NCBI RefSeq assembly: GCF_020526085.1 | Contig: NZ_CP084874.1 | Coordinates: forward strand, 4,588,001 to 4,652,000 | Direction: 5' to 3' | Length of the DNA: 64,000 nt | DNA from: Klebsiella africana | GTDB lineage: Bacteria; Pseudomonadota; Gammaproteobacteria; Enterobacterales; Enterobacteriaceae | Shown: positions 1 through 10,158 of the stretch, piece after piece | Layout: the number at the start of each line of letters is the position of its first letter | Numbering within the stretch: the stretch's first letter is position 1 | Notes under the pieces: model-generated | What the model was told of the DNA's origin: nothing | Seen by the model: only the letters and a program-made list of their open reading frames with translations | Database searches by the model: none | Program-made: the position numbers and the translations under genes

Positions 1-580
1 CCACGTCGATGGCGTTAGTGTCGCTGTCGAAATTCATATCCCACACCTGCGACGCGATCAGCGAACGGGGTAGCACCTCGCCCTGATGACGCAGGAAGAA
101 CTCCAGCAGAGTGAACTCCTTACTGGTCAGGGTGATACGCGTCGCACCGCGCGTCACCTTGCGGCTGACCAAATCGACGCTGAGGTCGGCCACCTGAAAC
201 TGGCTTTCTACTATTACCGCCGCCCCGCGGCGCAGCAGCGTCCGCACCCGCGCCAGCAGCTCCGCAAAGGCGAACGGCTTCACCAGATAGTCGTCGGCGC
301 CCAGCTCCAGCCCCTTCACCCGATGCTCGATAGTGCCAAGCGCGGTGAGCAGCAGGATCGGCATGCCTTTCCCGGCGGCGCGCAGCATGCGCACGATATC
401 CCAACCGTTCACATCCGGCAGCATGATGTCGAGGATCAGCAGATCGTAATCGCTGGTCATCGCCAGGTGATAGCCGTTGAGGCCGTTATCGGCCAGGTCG
501 ACGACGAAGCCGGCCTCGGTGAGCCCTTTGGTCAGGTACTCCCCGGTTTTCTTCTCATCTTCGACAATCAAAATCTTCAC
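1..580 (-). CDS. cusR: CusR, copper/silver response regulator (3' end outside window)
   Basis: OmpR/PhoB-type response regulator of the Cus copper/silver system, partner of the CusS kinase (cusS should lie beyond the window edge). Reading leftwards from 580 the product begins [16 protein letters not shown], the receiver domain, with the phospho-acceptor Asp in [14 protein letters not shown]. About 193 of an expected ~227 residues are present; the frame leaves the window in the winged-helix output domain at ...TNAIDV. The start is GTG at 578-580, preceded by GGAG at 8 bases; no in-frame ATG fits the family N-terminus. It is divergent from cusCFBA and shares the CusR palindrome at 656-681. Identity is clear from near-complete agreement with remembered E. 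coli CusR. Confidence 0.95.
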   Translation of the reverse strand, partial: MKILIVEDEKKTGEYLTKGLTEAGFVVDLADNGLNGYHLAMTSDYDLLILDIMLPDVNGWDIVRMLRAAGKGMPILLLTALGTIEHRVKGLELGADDYLVKPFAFAELLARVRTLLRRGAAVIVESQFQVADLSVDLVSRKVTRGATRITLTSKEFTLLEFFLRHQGEVLPRSLIASQVWDMNFDSDTNAIDV

Positions 581-655
581 GGCAGGCTCCTTCACGCGCG
601 CTTTGTGCGGGTATTCAATTTTAGAGGAGCGCCTCCGGATAGCAATGAAATATCA

Positions 656-681
656 GGAAAATGACAGATTTGTCATTTTCC
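656..681. promoter_or_regulatory. CusR box in the cusR-cusC divergent promoter
   Basis: Inverted repeat with half-sites AAAATGACA (658-666) and TGTCATTTT (671-679) around GATT, extended by GG/CC outside. It lies in the only intergenic gap between cusR and cusC, about 75 bases upstream of both. It matches the published CusR/copper box form (AAAATGACA..TTGTCATTTT), so it probably drives both operons. Seen directly; the protein assignment is by family. Confidence 0.88.
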
Positions 682-752
682 CGTCACGCCCTGAACAGAG
701 TCCGCTACGTAAAGTAGCCGCCATGGATAAATCGTCGAAACCGTCTGCCGCC

Positions 753-2138
753 ATGCGCCCAATCAAGCTTCTTACTCTCAGCGTGATATTCGCCTTAACC
801 GGCTGTCTGTCGCTCGCTCCGGACTACCAGCGTCCCGCCGCGCCGGTACCGCAGCAGTTCTCTCTCAGCCAGAACAAGCTGGTTACTGCAACAGCGGGCT
901 ACCAGGAGACCGGCTGGCGCACCTTTTTCGTCGACCCGCAGGTGAAAAGCCTGATTAGCACCGCGCTGATAAATAACCGCGATCTACGGATGGCGACGCT
1001 GAAAGTGCAGGAAGCCCGAGCGCAATATCGGGTTACCGACGCCGACCGCTACCCGCAATTGAACGGTGACGGCAGCACCACCTATGGCGGCAAGCTTAAA
1101 GGCGACACCACCACCAGCAGCGATTATGCCGCCGGTCTGAATCTCAGCTATGACCTCGACTTCTTTGGCCGGTTGAAAAATCTCAGCGAGGCCGACCGGC
1201 AGAACTTCTTCGCCAGCGAAGAGGCGCGGCGTGCGGTGCATATCCTATTGATTGCTAACGTTTCACAAAGCTACTTCAACCAGCGGCTGGCGGCAGCGCA
1301 GTTGCAGGTGGCCAACGACACCTTACAGAACTATCAGCAGTCTTACGCCTTCGTTGAAAAACAGCTGCTGACCGGGAGCACCACCGTGCTGGCGCTGGAG
1401 CAGGCGCGCGGGATGATCGAGAGCACCCGCGCCGATATCGCCAAACGTCAGGGCCAGCTGGCGCAGGCCAATAACGCCCTGCAACTGCTGCTCGGCAGCT
1501 ACCAGCATCTGCCGGACGATAGCGCCAGCAGCACCATCGATCTGCAAGGCGTCACTCTGCCGCCATCGCTCTCCTCAGCGATCCTGCTGCAGCGGCCGGA
1601 TATTCTGGAAGCGGAACACAGCCTGCGGGCGGCCAACGCCAACATCGGCGCCGCGCGGGCGGCCTTCTTCCCGGCGATCACCCTGACCAGCTCGCTCTCC
1701 GGCAGCAGCAGCGAGCTCTCCAGCCTGTTTAACGCCGGCAGCGCGATGTGGAACTTCATCCCCAAAATTGAACTGCCGATTTTCAACGCCGGGCGTAATC
1801 AGGCCAACCTCGATCTGGCGGAGATCCGCCAGCAGCAGCAGGTGGTCAACTATGAACAAAAAATACAGTCCGCCTTTAAAGAGGTGGCTGACGCGCTGGC
1901 CCTGCGCCAAAGCCTGGCCGATCAGATTGCCGCCCAGGAGCGCTATCTCGCTTCACTAAATATCACCCTGCAGCGCGCTACTGCGCTCTATCGTCACGGC
2001 GCGGTCAGCTACATCGAAGTCCTGAGCGCCCAGCGCGACATTTTTACCACCCGACAAACCCTGCTGGAACTCAACTATTCCCGTCAGGCAAATGAAATCA
2101 CCCTGTTCACCGCCCTCGGCGGCGGCTGGATGGAATAA
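753..2138 (+). CDS. cusC: CusC, outer-membrane channel of Cus Cu(I)/Ag(I) efflux
   Basis: TolC-like outer-membrane factor that forms the exit duct of the CusCBA tripartite pump for periplasmic Cu(I)/Ag(I). From Met 753 the product is 461 residues, with a short lipoprotein signal (KLLTLSVIFALTGC, lipobox LTGC). Two OEP repeats follow; ALAPDYQRP-type and YDLDFFGRLKN segments match E. coli CusC. An in-frame ATG at 723 would add 10 residues (MDKSSKPSAA); neither start has a strong Shine-Dalgarno, and I prefer 753 because it gives family length and a standard signal. First gene of cusCFBA, downstream of the CusR box. Confidence 0.93.
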   Translation: MRPIKLLTLSVIFALTGCLSLAPDYQRPAAPVPQQFSLSQNKLVTATAGYQETGWRTFFVDPQVKSLISTALINNRDLRMATLKVQEARAQYRVTDADRYPQLNGDGSTTYGGKLKGDTTTSSDYAAGLNLSYDLDFFGRLKNLSEADRQNFFASEEARRAVHILLIANVSQSYFNQRLAAAQLQVANDTLQNYQQSYAFVEKQLLTGSTTVLALEQARGMIESTRADIAKRQGQLAQANNALQLLLGSYQHLPDDSASSTIDLQGVTLPPSLSSAILLQRPDILEAEHSLRAANANIGAARAAFFPAITLTSSLSGSSSELSSLFNAGSAMWNFIPKIELPIFNAGRNQANLDLAEIRQQQQVVNYEQKIQSAFKEVADALALRQSLADQIAAQERYLASLNITLQRATALYRHGAVSYIEVLSAQRDIFTTRQTLLELNYSRQANEITLFTALGGGWME

Positions 2139-2155
2139 CCCAAGGAGTCCCGATC

Positions 2156-2500
2156 ATGAATTCACTCTCTAAAGTCGCCCTGTTCACCCTGCTCTCTGGC
2201 GCGGTGTTCGCCGCCCGGGCCGCCGACCCGCATGCCGGTATGGCGATGCACGAGCAGCCCGCTGCCGCACAGGCGCAAAGCATCAGCGGCAAAGGCGTCA
2301 TTAAAGCTATTGATATGGATAGCAAAAAAATCACCATCGCCCACGAAGCCATCCCGGCGGTGAACTGGCCGCCGATGACCATGCGCTTCACCATCACCCC
2401 GCAGACGCAGCTCAACAATGTGAAGGACGGCGACAGCGTGGACTTCACCTTCGTTCAGCAGGGCAACCTGTCGCTGCTGCAGGATATTCGCGCCAACTAA
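2156..2500 (+). CDS. cusF: CusF, periplasmic Cu(I)/Ag(I) metallochaperone
   Basis: Small periplasmic chaperone (114 residues) that hands Cu(I)/Ag(I) to CusB. A Sec signal ends near ARAAD. The OB-fold core carries the diagnostic ligands: His63, Trp71 (cation-pi cap), Met74 and Met76 within IAHEAIPAVNWPPMTMRF, aligned with E. coli CusF His36/Trp44/Met47/Met49. The N-terminal tail is rich in His/Met (HAGMAMHEQ). It starts 17 bases after the cusC stop behind AAGGAG. Operon member, induced through CusR. Confidence 0.94.
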   Translation: MNSLSKVALFTLLSGAVFAARAADPHAGMAMHEQPAAAQAQSISGKGVIKAIDMDSKKITIAHEAIPAVNWPPMTMRFTITPQTQLNNVKDGDSVDFTFVQQGNLSLLQDIRAN

Positions 2501-2544
2501 TGGCCCGGCGACGGTAAGCCCCTCAACGACTGAATGGACGACCC

Positions 2545-3807
2545 ATGGCATCCCTGACACTGAAAAATACGGCGCTGATCCTTGGCAGCATGCTGATTGG
2601 CGGCGCGCTTACCGCGGCGCTGTACGCCCGACTGACGCCGACCCACGCTGCCGCTCCGGCAGCCGAGCAGCAGCATAAGGTGCTGTTCTGGTACGACCCG
2701 ATGTACCCGAATACTCGCTTTGATAAACCGGGTAAATCGCCGTTTATGGATATGGATCTGGTGCCGAAATACGCCGATGAGGAGAGTACCGCCGCCGGTG
2801 CGCCAGGTGTGCGTATCGACCCGACGCAGACCCAGAATCTCGGCGTAAAAACCGCCGCGGTCACCCGCGGGCCGCTGCGCTACGCCCAGACCTTCCCGGC
2901 CAACATCAGCTATAACGAGTATCAGTACGTGATTATGCAGGCGCGGGCGGCGGGCTTTATCAATAAAGTCTATCCGCTGACCGTCGGCGACAAAGTCAAG
3001 CAAGGCACGCCGCTCCTCGAGCTGACCATCCCGGACTGGGTGGAAGCGCAGAGTGAATATCTGTTGTTGCAGGAGACCGGGGGCACCGCCACCCAGGTTG
3101 AGGGGATCCTCGAGCGCCTGCGCCTCGCCGGAATGCCGGACGACGATATCCGCCGCCTGAAAGCCACGCGTAAAATCCAGACCCGCTTTACCCTCAAAGC
3201 CCCCATCAATGGCGTTATTACCGCCTTCGACCTGCGTGCCGGAATGAACATCGCCAAAGATAATGTGGTGGCGAAAATCCAGGGTATGGATCCGGTGTGG
3301 GTCAGCGTGGCGGTCCCCGAGTCCATCGCCTGGCTGATTAAAGACGCCTCGCAGTTCAGCATTCAGGTTCCCGCCTGGCCGGACAAAACCTTCCGCATCA
3401 GCAAATGGACCCTTCTCCCCAGCGTCGATAACGCCACCCGCACCCTGCAGCTACGCCTGCAGGTCAACAACCCGGATGAAGCGCTGAAGCCGGGGATGAA
3501 TGCCTATCTGCAACTGACCAGTGAAAGCGAACCGATGCTGCTGATCCCCTCCAAAGCGTTGATCGACAGCGGCAGCGAGCAGCGAGTGATTACCGTGGAT
3601 AACGAGGGCCGCTTCGTGCCGAAACTCGTGCAGGTATTCCATGAATCCAATGGCGTCACAGCCATTCGCAGCGGGCTACAAGAGGGTGAGAAAGTCGTCG
3701 CCAGCGGCCTGTTCCTGATCGACTCGGAGGCCAATATCGCCGGCGCGCTGGAGCGAATGCGCGCGCAGGCTCCCGGTACCGCGGCTCCTGCCGCCCACGC
3801 GCACTGA
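2545..3807 (+). CDS. cusB: CusB, membrane-fusion protein of the Cus efflux pump
   Basis: Periplasmic adaptor (420 residues) joining CusA to CusC. One N-terminal membrane/signal segment, then the metal-binding N-terminal domain with the three-Met site: FWYDPMYPN and [12 protein letters not shown]. This is followed by the barrel-sandwich/lipoyl, alpha-hairpin and beta-barrel regions of the HlyD family. A His-containing C-terminus (AAPAAHAH) is present. It lies 44 bases after cusF and 11 before cusA. Length and motifs match E. coli CusB (407). Confidence 0.94.
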   Translation: MASLTLKNTALILGSMLIGGALTAALYARLTPTHAAAPAAEQQHKVLFWYDPMYPNTRFDKPGKSPFMDMDLVPKYADEESTAAGAPGVRIDPTQTQNLGVKTAAVTRGPLRYAQTFPANISYNEYQYVIMQARAAGFINKVYPLTVGDKVKQGTPLLELTIPDWVEAQSEYLLLQETGGTATQVEGILERLRLAGMPDDDIRRLKATRKIQTRFTLKAPINGVITAFDLRAGMNIAKDNVVAKIQGMDPVWVSVAVPESIAWLIKDASQFSIQVPAWPDKTFRISKWTLLPSVDNATRTLQLRLQVNNPDEALKPGMNAYLQLTSESEPMLLIPSKALIDSGSEQRVITVDNEGRFVPKLVQVFHESNGVTAIRSGLQEGEKVVASGLFLIDSEANIAGALERMRAQAPGTAAPAAHAH

Positions 3808-3818
3808 GGAACGGAACC

Positions 3819-6800
3819 ATGATTGAATGGATTATCCGCCGCTCGGTGGCCAACCGCTTCCTGGTGATGATGGCGGCGCTGTTTCTCAGCATCTGGGGAA
3901 CCTGGACCATCATCCACACCCCGGTGGATGCCCTGCCGGATCTCTCTGATGTACAGGTGATCGTCAAAACCCGCTATCCGGGGCAGGCGCCGCAGATCGT
4001 CGAAAACCAGGTCACCTGGCCGCTGACCACCACCATGCTGTCGGTGCCCGGTGCCAAAACGGTTCGCGGCTTCTCGCAATTCGGCGACTCCTACGTGTAT
4101 GTAATATTTGAAGATGGCACCGATCCTTACTGGGCGCGCTCGCGGGTGCTGGAGTATCTCAACCAAGTGCAGGGCAAACTGCCCGCCGGGGTCAGCGCCG
4201 AAATGGGCCCGGACGCCACCGGCGTCGGCTGGGTCTTCGAGTACGCGCTGGTCGACCGCAGCGGCAAGCACGACCTCGCCGAACTGCGCTCCCTGCAGGA
4301 CTGGTTCTTAAAATATGAGCTGAAAACCATTCCTAATGTCTCGGAAGTGGCGTCGGTGGGCGGCGTGGTCAAGGAGTACCAGATTGTTGTCGACCCGATG
4401 AAGTTGACCCAGTACGGCATCAGCCTCGGCGAGGTGAAATCGGCGCTGGACGCCTCTAACCAGGAAGCCGGCGGCTCTTCCGTCGAACTGGCGGAAGCCG
4501 AATATATGGTGCGCGCCAGCGGCTACCTGCAGACGCTCGACGATTTCAAAAATATCGTGCTGAAAACCGGGGATAACGGCGTGCCGGTTTATCTCGGCGA
4601 CGTCGCGCGGGTGCAGATCGGCCCGGAGATGCGCCGCGGTATCGCCGAACTTAACGGCGAAGGCGAAGTGGCCGGCGGCGTGGTGATCCTCCGCTCCGGC
4701 AAGAACGCCCGCGAGGTGATCTCAGCGGTCAAAGAGAAGCTGGCGTCGCTGCGAAGCAGCCTGCCGGAAGGGGTGGAAGTGGTCACCACCTACGACCGCA
4801 GCCAGCTTATCGACCGCGCCATCGACAACCTCAGCTACAAGCTGCTGGAAGAGTTTATCGTTGTCGCGCTGGTCTGCGCCCTGTTCCTGTGGCACGTGCG
4901 CTCGGCGCTGGTGGCGATTATTTCGCTGCCGCTCGGTCTGTGCTTCGCCTTTATCATGATGCATTTCCAGGGCCTCAACGCCAACATCATGTCGCTGGGC
5001 GGGATCGCCATTGCGGTGGGGGCGATGGTCGATGCCGCCATCGTGATGATTGAGAACGCCCACAAACGGCTGGAGGAGTGGGAGCATCAGCATCCAGGGC
5101 AGAAGCTCGGCAACGACAGGCGCTGGAAAATCATTACCGAGGCCTCGGTGGAGGTCGGCCCGGCGCTGTTTATCAGCCTGCTGATCATTACCCTGTCGTT
5201 TATCCCGATTTTCACCCTCGAAGGTCAGGAGGGCAAACTGTTCGGCCCGCTGGCCTTCACTAAAACCTGGTCGATGGCCGGGGCGGCGCTGCTGGCGATC
5301 CTGGTGATCCCGATCCTGATGGGCTTCTGGATCCGCGGCAAGATCCCGGCGGAGAGCAGCAACCCGCTGAACCGCTTTTTGATCCGCATTTATCACCCGC
5401 TGCTGCTGAAGGTGCTGCACTGGCCGAAGACCACTCTGCTGATCGCGCTCCTGTCGATCCTGACAGTTGTCTGGCCGCTTAACCGGGTCGGCGGCGAGTT
5501 TCTGCCGCAGATCAACGAGGGCGATCTGCTGTATATGCCGTCCACGCTGCCGGGGATCTCCGCTGCGCAGGCGGCGGATATGCTGCAGAAAACCGATAAA
5601 CTGATCATGACGGTGCCGGAGGTGGCCCGGGTGTTCGGCAAAACCGGCAAGGCCGAAACCGCCACCGACTCGGCGCCGCTGGAGATGGTAGAGACCACGA
5701 TTCAACTTAAGCCCCAGGATCAGTGGCGACCGGGGATGACCATGGCGAAGATCGTCGACGAACTGGACAAGACCGTGCGCCTGCCGGGGCTGGCGAACCT
5801 GTGGGTGCCGCCGATCCGCAACCGCATCGACATGCTCTCCACCGGCATCAAGAGCCCGATCGGCATTAAGGTTTCCGGCACTAACCTGGCTGATATCGAC
5901 GCCATCGCCGGGCAAATTGAGGTCGTGGCGCGCACTGTGCCGGGAGTCACGTCGGCATTAGCCGAGCGGCTGGTCGGTGGGCGCTACCTCGACATTGATA
6001 TCCAGCGTGAGAAGGCGGCCCGCTACGGAATGACCGTCGGCGACGTGCAGCTGTTCGTCTCGTCCGCTATCGGCGGGGCGATGGTCGGCGAAACGGTGGA
6101 GGGCGTCGAGCGCTATCCAATCAACATCCGCTACCCGCAGCGCTATCGCGACAGCCCGGAGACCCTGCGCCAGATGCCGATCCTCACCCCGCTGAAGCAA
6201 CAGATCGTTCTCGGCGACGTCGCTGAGGTCAAGGTCGTTACCGGGCCATCGATGCTGAAGACCGAGAACGCCCGCCCCACCAGCTGGATCTACATCGACG
6301 CCCGCGACCGCGACATGGTGTCGGTAGTGCGCGATCTGCAGCAGGCCATCGGCAAGGAGGTGAAGCTGAAGCCGGGCATCAGCGTCTCCTACTCCGGGCA
6401 GTTTGAGCTGCTGGAGCGCGCCAATCAGAAGCTGAAGCTGATGGTGCCGATGACGCTAATGATTATCTTCGTGCTGCTGTACCTGGCGTTCCGCCGCGTC
6501 GGCGAGGCGCTGCTGATTATCACCAGCGTGCCGTTCGCCCTCGTCGGCGGGATCTGGTTTCTCTACTGGATGGGGTTCCATTTATCGGTAGCCACCGGGA
6601 CCGGCTTTATCGCCCTGGCCGGGGTGGCGGCGGAGTTTGGCGTGGTGATGCTGATGTACCTGCGCCATGCCATTGAGGCGGAGCCATCGCTGGAGAATCC
6701 GCAGACTTTCAGCGTCGATAAGCTCGACGAGGCGCTGTACCAGGGGGCGGTGCTGCGCGTGCGGCCGAAGGCGATGACCGTGGCGGTGATTATCGCCGGC

Positions 6801-6968
6801 CTGCTGCCGATTTTATGGGGCACCGGCGCCGGTTCGGAAGTCATGAGCCGTATCGCCGCGCCGATGATTGGCGGGATGATCACCGCCCCGCTGCTGTCGC
6901 TGTTTATCATTCCGGCGGCGTATAAGCTGATGTGGCTGTCCCGGCATCGGGGCAAGCGTAGCCAATAG
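3819..6968 (+). CDS. cusA: CusA, RND Cu(I)/Ag(I) efflux transporter
   Basis: Inner-membrane heavy-metal-efflux RND pump, 1049 residues (E. coli CusA 1047). It shows the HME-RND N-terminus ([16 protein letters not shown]), TM helices at both ends of two periplasmic loops, and the proton-relay segments: [15 protein letters not shown] (Asp of TM4), [15 protein letters not shown] (Glu) and RVRPKAMT (Lys). The stepwise Met relay typical of CusA is present in the periplasmic domain. Last gene of cusCFBA. A large antisense open frame over 4722-5915 is codon shadow. Confidence 0.95.
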   Translation: MIEWIIRRSVANRFLVMMAALFLSIWGTWTIIHTPVDALPDLSDVQVIVKTRYPGQAPQIVENQVTWPLTTTMLSVPGAKTVRGFSQFGDSYVYVIFEDGTDPYWARSRVLEYLNQVQGKLPAGVSAEMGPDATGVGWVFEYALVDRSGKHDLAELRSLQDWFLKYELKTIPNVSEVASVGGVVKEYQIVVDPMKLTQYGISLGEVKSALDASNQEAGGSSVELAEAEYMVRASGYLQTLDDFKNIVLKTGDNGVPVYLGDVARVQIGPEMRRGIAELNGEGEVAGGVVILRSGKNAREVISAVKEKLASLRSSLPEGVEVVTTYDRSQLIDRAIDNLSYKLLEEFIVVALVCALFLWHVRSALVAIISLPLGLCFAFIMMHFQGLNANIMSLGGIAIAVGAMVDAAIVMIENAHKRLEEWEHQHPGQKLGNDRRWKIITEASVEVGPALFISLLIITLSFIPIFTLEGQEGKLFGPLAFTKTWSMAGAALLAILVIPILMGFWIRGKIPAESSNPLNRFLIRIYHPLLLKVLHWPKTTLLIALLSILTVVWPLNRVGGEFLPQINEGDLLYMPSTLPGISAAQAADMLQKTDKLIMTVPEVARVFGKTGKAETATDSAPLEMVETTIQLKPQDQWRPGMTMAKIVDELDKTVRLPGLANLWVPPIRNRIDMLSTGIKSPIGIKVSGTNLADIDAIAGQIEVVARTVPGVTSALAERLVGGRYLDIDIQREKAARYGMTVGDVQLFVSSAIGGAMVGETVEGVERYPINIRYPQRYRDSPETLRQMPILTPLKQQIVLGDVAEVKVVTGPSMLKTENARPTSWIYIDARDRDMVSVVRDLQQAIGKEVKLKPGISVSYSGQFELLERANQKLKLMVPMTLMIIFVLLYLAFRRVGEALLIITSVPFALVGGIWFLYWMGFHLSVATGTGFIALAGVAAEFGVVMLMYLRHAIEAEPSLENPQTFSVDKLDEALYQGAVLRVRPKAMTVAVIIAGLLPILWGTGAGSEVMSRIAAPMIGGMITAPLLSLFIIPAAYKLMWLSRHRGKRSQ

Positions 6969-7040
6969 CCCGCCGCGTTTACGCCGGTCCGGGAAATTGG
7001 CTATAGTGGCGCCATTCTTCTGGCCGGCGTGAACGTCCCT

Positions 7041-7388
7041 ATGAATCTGAACCTGGTATGTTATTCCCTGCTGCTGCTCACCGCCGTGGGCAGCGCCCTG
7101 CTGCCCTACCCGCTGGCGATGTGGTTTTTACTGAGCAGCCTTCTGACATGGCTTATCTATGGCGCCGACAAGCTGGCGGCGCGCAAAGCCTGGCGCCGGG
7201 TGCCGGAAACCACGCTGCTGGTGCTGGGCCTGGCGGGAGGCTGGCCGGGGGCCATCCTCGGCCAGCAGTGCTTTCGCCATAAAACGCAAAAGCAGCCCTT
7301 CCGGACGCGGTTTTTCATCAGCGTAGCGCTCAACGTGGCGGCGCTGGCCGGGCTGTACGTGGTTTATACCCATCTGCTCAGCCGCTAA
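7041..7388 (+). CDS. DUF1294 small membrane protein
   Basis: 115-residue integral membrane protein of the DUF1294 family, function unknown. Two hydrophobic helices at the N-terminus (LVCYSLLLLTAVGSALL, LAMWFLLSSLLTWLIYGADK), then the conserved DUF1294 core AARKAWRRVPETTLLVLGLAGGWPGA (two blocks), QQCFRHKTQKQPFR and a final helix. Start chosen at ATG 7041; an in-frame GTG at 7029 would add four residues. No clear ribosome site at either. It stands alone between cusA and blc; its stop is 10 bases from the convergent blc stop. Confidence 0.8.
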   Translation: MNLNLVCYSLLLLTAVGSALLPYPLAMWFLLSSLLTWLIYGADKLAARKAWRRVPETTLLVLGLAGGWPGAILGQQCFRHKTQKQPFRTRFFISVALNVAALAGLYVVYTHLLSR

Positions 7389-7397
7389 GCGGCGAGG

Positions 7398-7931
7398 CTA
7401 GCGCGGCGTCTGGCGGATCCACACCAGGCGATCGACGTCAAAGCCCAGCTCGCGCGCGGTATTCAGGTAATCCTGCTTCACCGCCGCCGGAATGGTGGGG
7501 GTGCGCGACAGGATCCACAGATAGTCGCGGTTGGGGCCGCTGACCAGCGCGTACTGGTAGTCATCGTCCAGGCGGATCACGTTATAGCCGCCGTAGAATG
7601 GCCCGAAGAACGACACCTTCAGCGCCGCGGTGGTGGGGGCGCCGGTGAAGTAGGCTTTTCCGTCGCTCTCATTCCAGCGTTTTTTGACCGGGTCATAACC
7701 GCGATTGACGACGCTGATCCCCCCGTCGCTGCGGGTGCCGTAGGTGGCGGTCACCTGCTCCAGGCCTCGCTCGAAGCGATTCTCCAGGCGGGCGACCTCA
7801 TACCATTTCCCGAGGTAACGGCTGGCGTCAAACCCGCTAATCGGCTGTACGCCCTTCGGCGGGGTGGGCGATTTGCAGGCCACCAGGGTTAACGCGATAG
7901 CAACGCCAGTGACAACAGGCCATAGCTTCAT
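7398..7931 (-). CDS. blc: Blc, outer-membrane lipocalin lipoprotein
   Basis: Bacterial lipocalin, 177 residues, the same length as E. coli Blc; binds lysophospholipids or fatty acids at the outer membrane. The signal peptide ends in a lipobox at LTLVAC-K. Lipocalin signatures are the GxW motif (YLGKWYEVARL), ENRFERGLEQVTATY, SFFGPFYGGYNVI and DYLWILSRTPT. The ATG at 7931 is used because AGGAG sits just upstream (itself inside the longer frame from 7946), so the longer start is unlikely. Confidence 0.93.
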   Translation of the reverse strand: MKLWPVVTGVAIALTLVACKSPTPPKGVQPISGFDASRYLGKWYEVARLENRFERGLEQVTATYGTRSDGGISVVNRGYDPVKKRWNESDGKAYFTGAPTTAALKVSFFGPFYGGYNVIRLDDDYQYALVSGPNRDYLWILSRTPTIPAAVKQDYLNTARELGFDVDRLVWIRQTPR

Positions 7932-8047
7932 GAGAACTCCTTTCATTTACGCGGTTGGGGAAAGTGTAGTGCAAAGCCACTACACTTCACGCCAGCCGAC
8001 GTGATTCGTAGTATATTGAGAATATTCTTTGTTAACAGGTGGCCTCC

Positions 8048-8776
8048 ATGCCTTACTCCATCGGCGAATTTGCCCGACTATGCGGGATAAATGCGACCAC
8101 GCTTCGCGCCTGGCAGCGCCGCTACGGCCTGCTTAAGCCGCTGCGCACCGATGGTGGACACCGTCTGTACAGCGATGACGACGTCCAGCAGGCGCTGAAG
8201 ATCCTCGACTGGGTGAAAAAAGGGGTGCCGGTTAGCCAGGTGAAGCCCCTGCTGTCGCGCCCCGGCGCGCGGCGCACCAACAACTGGCTGACGCTGCAGG
8301 AGACCATGCTGCAGCGGCTGAAAGAGGGAAAAATCGAGTCCCTGCGCCAGCTGATCTACGACGCCGGGCGCGAATATCCGCGTCAGGAGCTGGTAACCGA
8401 AGTGCTGCGTCCGCTGCGCAGCCAGGTCTCCGCCAACGTGCCAGCCATCATGACGCTGCGCGAAATCCTCGACGGCATCATCATCGCCTATACCTCGTTT
8501 TGCCTCGAAGGCGACAAGAAGGCGCCCGGGGATAACTTTCTGATCACCGGCTGGCACCTGACCGACGCCTGCGAAATCTGGCTTGAGGCGCTCAAACGTA
8601 CCGGCCAGGGTCATCGCATCGACGTCCTGCCGGTGCCTCCCGCCGCCCTGGCGCCGGAGATTTTCCCCCAGCGCAACTGGCTGCTGGTTACCAGCGGCAA
8701 ACTTTCCGCCGCCCGCCAGAGGCAGGTGGAACTCTGGCAGCAGCAGGTCGTCTCCCTCGAGGTAATTCCGCTCTAA
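8048..8776 (+). CDS. MerR-family regulator, MlrA/BluR/class II LitR type
   Basis: Transcription factor of 242 residues. The N-terminal MerR winged helix (IGEFARLCGINATTLRAWQR, then GLLKPLRTDGGHRLYSDDD) is followed by a ~150-residue domain collinear with E. coli MlrA and BluR. The C-terminal part has no DxHxxG cobalamin motif, so it is not a B12 light sensor of the CarH type but fits the B12-less group (class II LitR, BluR, MlrA). Start ATG 8048 has AGGTGG upstream; a GTG at 8039 is possible. It lies 231 bases upstream of the co-directional operon at 9008-15862, whose promoter spacer holds a palindrome; I infer that it regulates that operon. Confidence 0.85.
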   Translation: MPYSIGEFARLCGINATTLRAWQRRYGLLKPLRTDGGHRLYSDDDVQQALKILDWVKKGVPVSQVKPLLSRPGARRTNNWLTLQETMLQRLKEGKIESLRQLIYDAGREYPRQELVTEVLRPLRSQVSANVPAIMTLREILDGIIIAYTSFCLEGDKKAPGDNFLITGWHLTDACEIWLEALKRTGQGHRIDVLPVPPAALAPEIFPQRNWLLVTSGKLSAARQRQVELWQQQVVSLEVIPL

Positions 8777-8905
8777 CCCCCTGTTTTCACTTACCCCCAC
8801 TCTCTGTTCCGCCAGCGCCCGGTGGCGCGGCCGGCACACGCTTGCCCTTCGCACCACTCGCGATTTTCACCCCTTAAAACACTAATCATAACAACATGAT
8901 TTTTA

Positions 8906-8963
8906 ACACAAATAAAATATATTTTATCACAAACTTGGACAAATAATTTTATTTGTGTAAGTT
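8906..8963 (+). promoter_or_regulatory. Promoter and MerR-type operator of the lipid-modification operon
   Basis: AT-rich stretch with candidate -35 TTGGAC (8935-8940) and a -10-like TAAGTT 17 bases on (8958-8963). An 18-bp perfect palindrome ACAAATAA-TT-TTATTTGT (8939-8956) fills the spacer, the usual position of MerR-family operators. A further perfect 13-bp inverted repeat pairs 8906-8918 (ACACAAATAAAAT) with 8946-8958. The first gene starts at 9008. Palindromes are seen directly; regulator assignment is inference. Confidence 0.7.
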
Positions 8964-9007
8964 TTAAGTATGCCATAACGCCACCCTATCTAGCCAGGAT
9001 GTGATCC

Positions 9008-9442
9008 ATGAGCACCTCGCCGTCCGTGATTCGTCGTTTCGTTGAGTACTACGCTGGGCTGGACGCGCAGCCGCCCGCGGCGCTGGCCGCGCTGTACCAT
9101 CCGGACGCGACGCTGAGCGATCCTTTTGGGCAGCATCAGGGGCTGTTCGCCATCCAGCGCTACTTTACCCATCTGCTGGCCAACGTGGAGCAGTGCCGGT
9201 TCACCATCGACACGCCGCTCTGCGACGGCCAACGGTTCGCCGTGACCTGGACCATGCACTGGTCGCATCCGCGCATTGCCGGTGGAGAAACCCTGGCCCT
9301 GCCGGGTTGCTCGGTGGTGGACATCGCCGGGGAGCAGATCCTCCATCAGCGCGACTACTACGACGCCGGGGAGATGATCTACGAGCATCTTCCCCTGCTG
9401 GGCTGGGCGGTACGCGGCGTGAAGCGGAGGGTGCGCTCATGA
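9008..9442 (+). CDS. NTF2/SnoaL-like small protein
   Basis: 144-residue cytoplasmic protein with an NTF2-like cone fold signature: N-terminal helix (VIRRFVEYYAGLD), ALAALYHPDATLSDPFG, then alternating strands (FAVTWTMHWSHP, SVVDIAGEQILHQRDYYD). The family includes small hydratase/isomerase-like enzymes and binding proteins; no substrate can be read. First gene of the nine-gene operon; its stop overlaps the next start (ATGA at 9439-9442). Homologues of this arrangement accompany SDR/FAD/DUF1365/CFA-synthase genes in ChrR- or LitR-type regulons of other proteobacteria, from memory. Confidence 0.78.
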   Translation: MSTSPSVIRRFVEYYAGLDAQPPAALAALYHPDATLSDPFGQHQGLFAIQRYFTHLLANVEQCRFTIDTPLCDGQRFAVTWTMHWSHPRIAGGETLALPGCSVVDIAGEQILHQRDYYDAGEMIYEHLPLLGWAVRGVKRRVRS

Positions 9443-10158
9443 TGACGGTGCTCATCACCGGCGCCAGCTCCGGGATCGGCGCCGGTCTGGCGAAATCCTT
9501 CGCGGCGGATGGCCATCTGGTTATCGCCTGCGGGCGCGATGCTTCGCGCCTGGCAACGCTCCAGCAGTTCAGCCCCAACATCAGTGGGCGCCTGTTCGAT
9601 ATGACAGACAGGGACGCCTGTCGCCAGGCGCTGACGGGCTGTTTTGCCGACCTGATCATTCTCTGCGCCGGGACCTGCGAATACCTCGACCACGGGCAGG
9701 TGGATGCCGCCCTCGTGGAGCGAGTGATGGCCACCAACTTTCTCGGGCCGGTGAACTGCCTGGCGGCGCTGCAGACGCAGCTGGAGGCAGGCGATCGGGT
9801 GGTGCTGGTCAGCTCGATGGCGCACTGGCTACCCTTCCCGCGCGCGGAAGCCTATGGCGCCTCCAAGGCGGCGCTGACCTGGTTTGCCAACAGCCTGCGT
9901 CTGGACTGGGAGCCCAAAGGGGTGGCCGTCACGGTGGTCTCTCCGGGCTTCGTCGACACCCCGCTGACGCGCAAAAACGACTTCGCCATGCCCGGCCGGG
10001 TGAGCGTGGATCGGGCGGTGACGGCGATCCGCCATGGCCTGGTGAAGGGCAAAAACCACATCGCCTTCCCCACCGGTTTCAGCCTGGCCCTGCGGCTGCT
10101 GGCCAGCCTGCCATCGGGTATCCAGCGCCTGCTGTTGCGCAGGATGGTGCGCTCATGA
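9439..10158 (+). CDS. Short-chain dehydrogenase/reductase (SDR)
   Basis: NAD(P)-dependent oxidoreductase, 239 residues. Rossmann motif TGASSGIGAGLAKSF at the N-terminus, LCAGT (NNAG equivalent), catalytic Ser in VLVSSMAHWLPF and YGASKAAL giving the YxxxK pair, then SPGFVDTPLT. The substrate is unknown; by context it acts on a fatty-acyl or lipid intermediate. ATG 9439 overlaps the previous stop by four bases; an adjacent ATG at 9442 is also possible. Translationally coupled to both neighbours (next start 10155). Confidence 0.88.
   Translation: MMTVLITGASSGIGAGLAKSFAADGHLVIACGRDASRLATLQQFSPNISGRLFDMTDRDACRQALTGCFADLIILCAGTCEYLDHGQVDAALVERVMATNFLGPVNCLAALQTQLEAGDRVVLVSSMAHWLPFPRAEAYGASKAALTWFANSLRLDWEPKGVAVTVVSPGFVDTPLTRKNDFAMPGRVSVDRAVTAIRHGLVKGKNHIAFPTGFSLALRLLASLPSGIQRLLLRRMVRS

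Noticed and set aside
4722..5915. Long minus-strand open frame inside cusA
   Set aside because: Exact antisense of a well-conserved RND gene in GC-rich DNA; low-complexity His/Gln/Asp-rich product, no family resemblance.
8048..8776. Cobalamin-binding light sensor (CarH/LitR class I)
   Set aside because: No DxHxxG motif in the C-terminal domain; kept as a B12-less MerR regulator.
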